In this document: positions 61,115 through 64,000 of the stretch, piece after piece
Layout of the letters: each line of letters starts with the position of its first letter
Position numbering within the stretch: the stretch's first letter is position 1
From: JAXDBM01 sp963709485
GTDB taxonomy: Bacteria > Desulfobacterota > Syntrophia > Syntrophales > Fen-1087
Length of the DNA stretch: 64,000 nt
Direction: 5' to 3'
NCBI GenBank assembly: GCA_963709485.1
Contig: CAVPWE010000001.1
Coordinates: forward strand, 1 to 64,000
Made by a program: the position numbers and the translations under genes
The notes under the pieces: generated by a model
Database searches by the model: none
Told to the model about the DNA's origin: nothing
What the model saw: only the letters and a program-made list of their open reading frames with translations

Positions 61115-62122
61115 ATGGGCATCAAGGTGGCAATCAACGGATTCGGCAGGGTGGGCAGGTATCTGGTCCGCGCTTGCGTCGGATATGACGACATCGACAT
61201 CGTGGCCATCAATTCAAGGGCGAAAACAGAGATCCTGGCGCATCTTCTCAAGTATGATTCCGTCCACGGGAAGATGGACGCCGAAATCGCCTGCGATGAC
61301 CGTCACCTGATCGTCAACGGCAAAAAAATTCAGGTGACGAACGTCACCCAGGACCTGGCCGATCTTCCCTGGGGGAAGCTGGGGATCGACATCGTTCTCG
61401 AATCGACCGGAAAATTCAGGAAGAAGGACGAGCTTTCCGCGCACATCAAGGCGGGCGCCAGGAAGGTGATCCTGGCGGTCCCCGGCAAGGGCGTGGACGG
61501 GACGTTCGTCATGGGGGTCAACGAGAGCTCCTACGACCCGAAGAAGCATCACATCGTCTCCAACGCCTCCTGCACCACCAACTGCCTGGCGCCGGTGGCC
61601 AAGGTCCTGCACGAGAACTTCAAGATCGTCCGGGGGCTGATGACGACGGTCCACGCCTACACGATGGATCAGCGGCTTCTGGACGGTTCCCACAAGGACC
61701 TGAGAAGGGCCAGGGCGGCCGCGCTTTCCATCGTCCCCACGTCAACCGGCGCAGCGACGGCCGTCGGGGAGGTCATTCCGGAACTCAAGGGGAAACTGAA
61801 CGGCGTGGCCCTGCGGGTGCCGACCGCGAATGTCTCCCTGGTGGACCTGGCGGTCGAGGTCGGGCGGCCCGTCACCGTCGCCGACGTGAACGGAGCGCTG
61901 AAGGCGGCATCCGAAGGCAATCTGAAGGGCATCATGGCCTTCTGCGAGGAGGAGCTCGTCTCCGTGGATTTCACGAGCAGCCCCTACTCCTCCATTGTCG
62001 ACGCCCCGCTGACCAGCGTCATGGACGGCACCTTCGTGAAGGTTTTCTCCTGGTACGACAACGAGAGCGGCTACGCCTGCAGGATGCGGGACCTGGCGCT
62101 CTATATCGGGAAGAAATTGTAG
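61115..62122 (+). CDS. gap: Glyceraldehyde-3-phosphate dehydrogenase, type I
   Basis: The 335-residue GAPDH has the NAD-binding IKVAINGFGRVGRYLVRACV, catalytic Cys in SNASCTTNCLAPVAKVL, catalytic His in the TTVHAYTMDQRLLDGSHKDLRRARAA region, and WYDNESGYACRM. It oxidises glyceraldehyde-3-phosphate to 1,3-bisphosphoglycerate. It is first in an operon with tpiA (12 bases downstream) and secG. Confidence 0.97.
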   Translation: MGIKVAINGFGRVGRYLVRACVGYDDIDIVAINSRAKTEILAHLLKYDSVHGKMDAEIACDDRHLIVNGKKIQVTNVTQDLADLPWGKLGIDIVLESTGKFRKKDELSAHIKAGARKVILAVPGKGVDGTFVMGVNESSYDPKKHHIVSNASCTTNCLAPVAKVLHENFKIVRGLMTTVHAYTMDQRLLDGSHKDLRRARAAALSIVPTSTGAATAVGEVIPELKGKLNGVALRVPTANVSLVDLAVEVGRPVTVADVNGALKAASEGNLKGIMAFCEEELVSVDFTSSPYSSIVDAPLTSVMDGTFVKVFSWYDNESGYACRMRDLALYIGKKL

Positions 62123-62134
62123 GAAGCGCGGCGC

Positions 62135-62893
62135 ATGATCAGACCGCTGATTGCCGGCAACTGGAAGATGTTCAAGACCGTCCGGGAATCCCTTGATTTC
62201 GTGGGGCGGCTGAAGGAGGCCCTCCGCGACGTCCGGGAGCGGGATGTGGTCATCGCACCCCCGTTCACGTCGCTGTACCCGGTGGGCGAGGCGCTGAAGG
62301 GGTCGAACATCCGGCTGGCGGCGCAGAACCTGTCCGACCGGCCGGAGGGGGCCTGTACGGGGGAGATCTCGGCCCGCATGCTGGTCGACTGCGGCTGCAC
62401 CCATGTGATCGTCGGCCATTCGGAGCGCCGGACGCTCTTCGGCGAACAGGACGCGGCCGTCGCCGCCAAGCTCAAGGCGGCCGTCCGCTCCGGCCTCACG
62501 GCCATCTTCTGCATCGGGGAGACCCTGGCGGAGCGTGAAGGGGGCCGGACCTTTGCGGTCATCGAAAGGCAGATAAAAGAAGGATTGAATCAACTGAGCG
62601 CTGATGATATAAAGTATCTGTTGATCGCCTACGAGCCGGTATGGGCGATCGGCACCGGCAGGACGGCAACACCGGAGCAGGCGCAGGAAGCGCATGCATT
62701 CATCCGGAGGGTTGTGGCGGGCTGCTGTGCGGGGGCGCCGGCCGACGGCCTTCCCATCCTCTACGGGGGGAGCGTCAACGCGGACAACATCGGCAGGCTC
62801 ATGGCCCAGCGGGACATCAACGGCGCCCTGGTGGGAGGCGCCAGCCTGGACGCGGATTCATTTGCCGGAATCGTCAAATATCGAGCATCATAA
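62135..62893 (+). CDS. tpiA: Triosephosphate isomerase
   Basis: The 252-residue TIM barrel has GNWKM (catalytic Lys), IVGHSERRTLFGE (catalytic His), IAYEPVWAIGTGRTATPEQAQEAH (catalytic Glu and flexible loop) and ILYGGSVNADNIGRLM. It interconverts dihydroxyacetone phosphate and glyceraldehyde-3-phosphate. Confidence 0.97.
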   Translation: MIRPLIAGNWKMFKTVRESLDFVGRLKEALRDVRERDVVIAPPFTSLYPVGEALKGSNIRLAAQNLSDRPEGACTGEISARMLVDCGCTHVIVGHSERRTLFGEQDAAVAAKLKAAVRSGLTAIFCIGETLAEREGGRTFAVIERQIKEGLNQLSADDIKYLLIAYEPVWAIGTGRTATPEQAQEAHAFIRRVVAGCCAGAPADGLPILYGGSVNADNIGRLMAQRDINGALVGGASLDADSFAGIVKYRAS

Positions 62894-62908
62894 GAAGGGG
62901 TATTCAAC

Positions 62909-63277
62909 GTGCAAATTATTTTAACGATCGTTCATATCATTGCCTGCATCGTCCTGATCCTCGTCATCCTGCTTCAGGCGGGGAAGGGCGCAAGCATGGG
63001 GGCCGCCTTTGGCGGTTCGAGCCAGACGGTTTTCGGAAGCAGCGGCCCGGCCAGCTTTCTCGGGAAGCTCACGACGGGGATCGCCGTCCTCTTCATGATC
63101 ACTTCGCTCGGCCTCTCCTATTCGGCCGTGCACAAGGGGAAGACGGTCATGGAAGCCGCTCCCAGGCCCGCTGCGGAAACGAAAGCTCCCCTGCCGCAAC
63201 CGCAGACAGTCCCGGCCCAGCCGGGGGCGCCGGCGGCAGGACAGGCGCAGCAGCCCGCGCCCGCGCCGGCAAAGTAA
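62909..63277 (+). CDS. secG: Preprotein translocase subunit SecG
   Basis: GTG 62909 follows AAGAAGGGG. The 122-residue protein has two membrane helices, LTIVHIIACIVLILVILLQAGKGASMGAAFGGSSQTVFGSSG and LGKLTTGIAVLFMITSLGLSY, the SecG signature. A Pro/Ala/Gln-rich tail follows (PQPQTVPAQPGAPAAGQAQQPAPAPAK). It assists SecYEG export, and the link to gap-tpiA is common. A tRNA-Leu lies just downstream with its own promoter. Confidence 0.93.
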   Translation: MQIILTIVHIIACIVLILVILLQAGKGASMGAAFGGSSQTVFGSSGPASFLGKLTTGIAVLFMITSLGLSYSAVHKGKTVMEAAPRPAAETKAPLPQPQTVPAQPGAPAAGQAQQPAPAPAK

Positions 63278-63307
63278 CATTTGCCTTGGTGATGCGCCGG
63301 TTTCGTG

Positions 63308-63336
63308 TTGACAAATCCTCCGGCAGGATGTTAGAT
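63308..63336 (+). promoter_or_regulatory. Promoter of tRNA-Leu
   Basis: TTGACA (63308-63313), a 17-base spacer and TTAGAT (63331-63336), 45 bases before the mature tRNA end. Confidence 0.65.
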
Positions 63337-63380
63337 GAAAGCCGTCTCCGAATCTTTTTAGTTCGGACGGCTGCAACGAT

Positions 63381-63467
63381 GCCGAAGTGGTGGAATCTGG
63401 TAGACACGCTATCTTGAGGGGGTAGTGAGCACCGCTCGTCCGGGTTCAAGTCCCGGCTTCGGCACCA
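63381..63467 (+). tRNA. tRNA-Leu (anticodon GAG)
   Basis: The 87-base type II tRNA begins GCCGAAGTGGTGGAA. It has the anticodon stem CTATC/GGTAG around TTGAGGG, a variable arm near TGAGCACCGCTC, the T-arm CCGGGTTCAAGTCCCGG, and the acceptor CTTCGGC-A with encoded CCA. Confidence 0.95.
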
Positions 63468-63636
63468 TTAACAAAAACAGGGGGTTGGCTCAGTTGCTGG
63501 GTTAACCCTCTTTTCCTTTGCGGCGTGCCCGGTCAGGTTTTTGGGCAACACTTTCTGAACAGATTCAGCAGATCATGCCCGGACAAGAAACCAGCATCAG
63601 CAATTCACACCCCGCCGCGGGACGGATCAGGACGAC

Positions 63637-64000
63637 GTGCGGAGTTTCCTCTTCGGCGGGGCGGAGATTCGCCGGAGTGAGCAGGGCGTTCGGGCCGTCC
63701 TTCACATGGACCTGCACACCGAGGGCTGGGTCGGGATCCCCCACGGCGGGATCGGCATGGGGGCCGTCATGGACCTTGCCGCGATGCTCGACGGCTATCC
63801 GCGGGAGGAAGCGTCCCTCTACCCGCTGTCCGCCGAGTTCCGCCTGGGCGGCGCGAGCGTGCGGATCGGCGAGAGCGTCCTGGTGCGCGTTTTCCCGGAG
63901 GACGGCGGCGCCGGCGGGATCATCAGCGCGGAAGCGGATGGGCCGCCCTACATGACAGCATCCCTTGCGTTTGGAAAAGACGAACCCGGGAGGCGGGAAC
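63637..64000 (+). CDS. Hotdog-fold thioesterase-like protein, partial at right edge
   Basis: The frame from GTG 63637 (AGGA upstream) reads VRSFLFGGAEIRRSEQGVRAVLHMDLHTEGWVGIPHGGIGMGAVMDLAAML. This is the hotdog-fold core with the GIPHGGIGMGAVMDL segment typical of PaaI/thioesterase-superfamily proteins. It continues YPLSAEFRLGGASVRIGESVLVRVFPEDGG to the edge. The frame is open upstream to about 63558 but without an ATG. An ATG at 63573 lies in another frame, so a start shift or small indel is possible. The substrate cannot be told. Confidence 0.5.
   Translation, partial: MRSFLFGGAEIRRSEQGVRAVLHMDLHTEGWVGIPHGGIGMGAVMDLAAMLDGYPREEASLYPLSAEFRLGGASVRIGESVLVRVFPEDGGAGGIISAEADGPPYMTASLAFGKDEPGRRE

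Noticed and set aside
1..64000. CRISPR array, rRNA operon, prophage or integrase
   Set aside because: I looked for regularly spaced short repeats, conserved rRNA sequences and integrase/phage motifs, and saw none.

Overview
The window is a GC-rich bacterial chromosome segment. The likely source is an anaerobic Desulfobacterota/Deltaproteobacteria-type organism, possibly a Syntrophia relative. The evidence is four multiheme c-type cytochrome genes (35 CxxCH motifs in all), system II cytochrome maturation (ResB/CcsA), a TAT-exported fumarate-reductase-like flavoprotein, HypAB and FdhE accessory proteins, and the order pgpA-cinA-thpR-recA-recX-alaS. Genus-level assignment is not possible from the sequence alone. 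I see no phage, IS element, CRISPR array or rRNA.

Layout. 1-3.4 kb: a broken spermidine-synthase-like membrane gene, a PLD-like protein with a damaged HKD motif, and a DUF4142 gene. 3.5-15.2 kb: a respiratory island holding the flavoprotein, 7-heme, 11-heme, 8-heme and 9-heme/cytochrome b proteins, two rhodanese-like proteins between the cytochromes, then resB-ccsA. 15.2-21.8 kb: a lone hisF, small proteins, a tandem pair of beta-barrel genes, a broken trypsin-like protease and a DUF3187 gene. 21.8-23.8 kb: a long AT-rich intergenic stretch with a sigma-54-type promoter driving a ribbon-helix-helix/PilZ fusion, then tRNA-Glu. 23.8-38.6 kb: a Ski2-like helicase, xth with a GAF gene, a PHB-depolymerase-like gene, an L,D-transpeptidase, a flavodoxin-like gene, and the recA operon behind a promoter with a GAAC-N4-GTTC operator. 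38.6-44.2 kb: an AT-rich island of secreted proteins with a duplicated two-gene module. 44.2-49.8 kb: a ParB-like protein, a dynamin-like GTPase, an amphi-Trp protein, an HExxH-like membrane protein, an EcsC protein and a lipoprotein. 50-55.3 kb: ferritin, hypBA, DedA, a bactofilin-like membrane protein and a CoA-transferase/GNAT fusion. 55.3-64 kb: uvrA, a SurA-like PPIase, fdhE-nth, gap-tpiA-secG, tRNA-Leu and the start of a hotdog thioesterase.

How the parts fit. The 3.5-15.2 kb genes read as one periplasmic and membrane electron-transfer system. The cytochrome b/c fusion would exchange electrons with quinol, the multiheme proteins would carry them, the flavoprotein would reduce an organic acceptor (its fumarate-site His is a Tyr), and ResB/CcsA would attach the hemes. 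The rhodanese-like proteins hint at a sulfur link, but two of their three domains lack the catalytic Cys.

Sequence quality matters here. About nine apparent single-base frameshifts and one in-frame UGA break otherwise convincing genes, all outside the housekeeping set. They may be real decay, recoding (the UGA) or assembly error, and each is flagged where it occurs.
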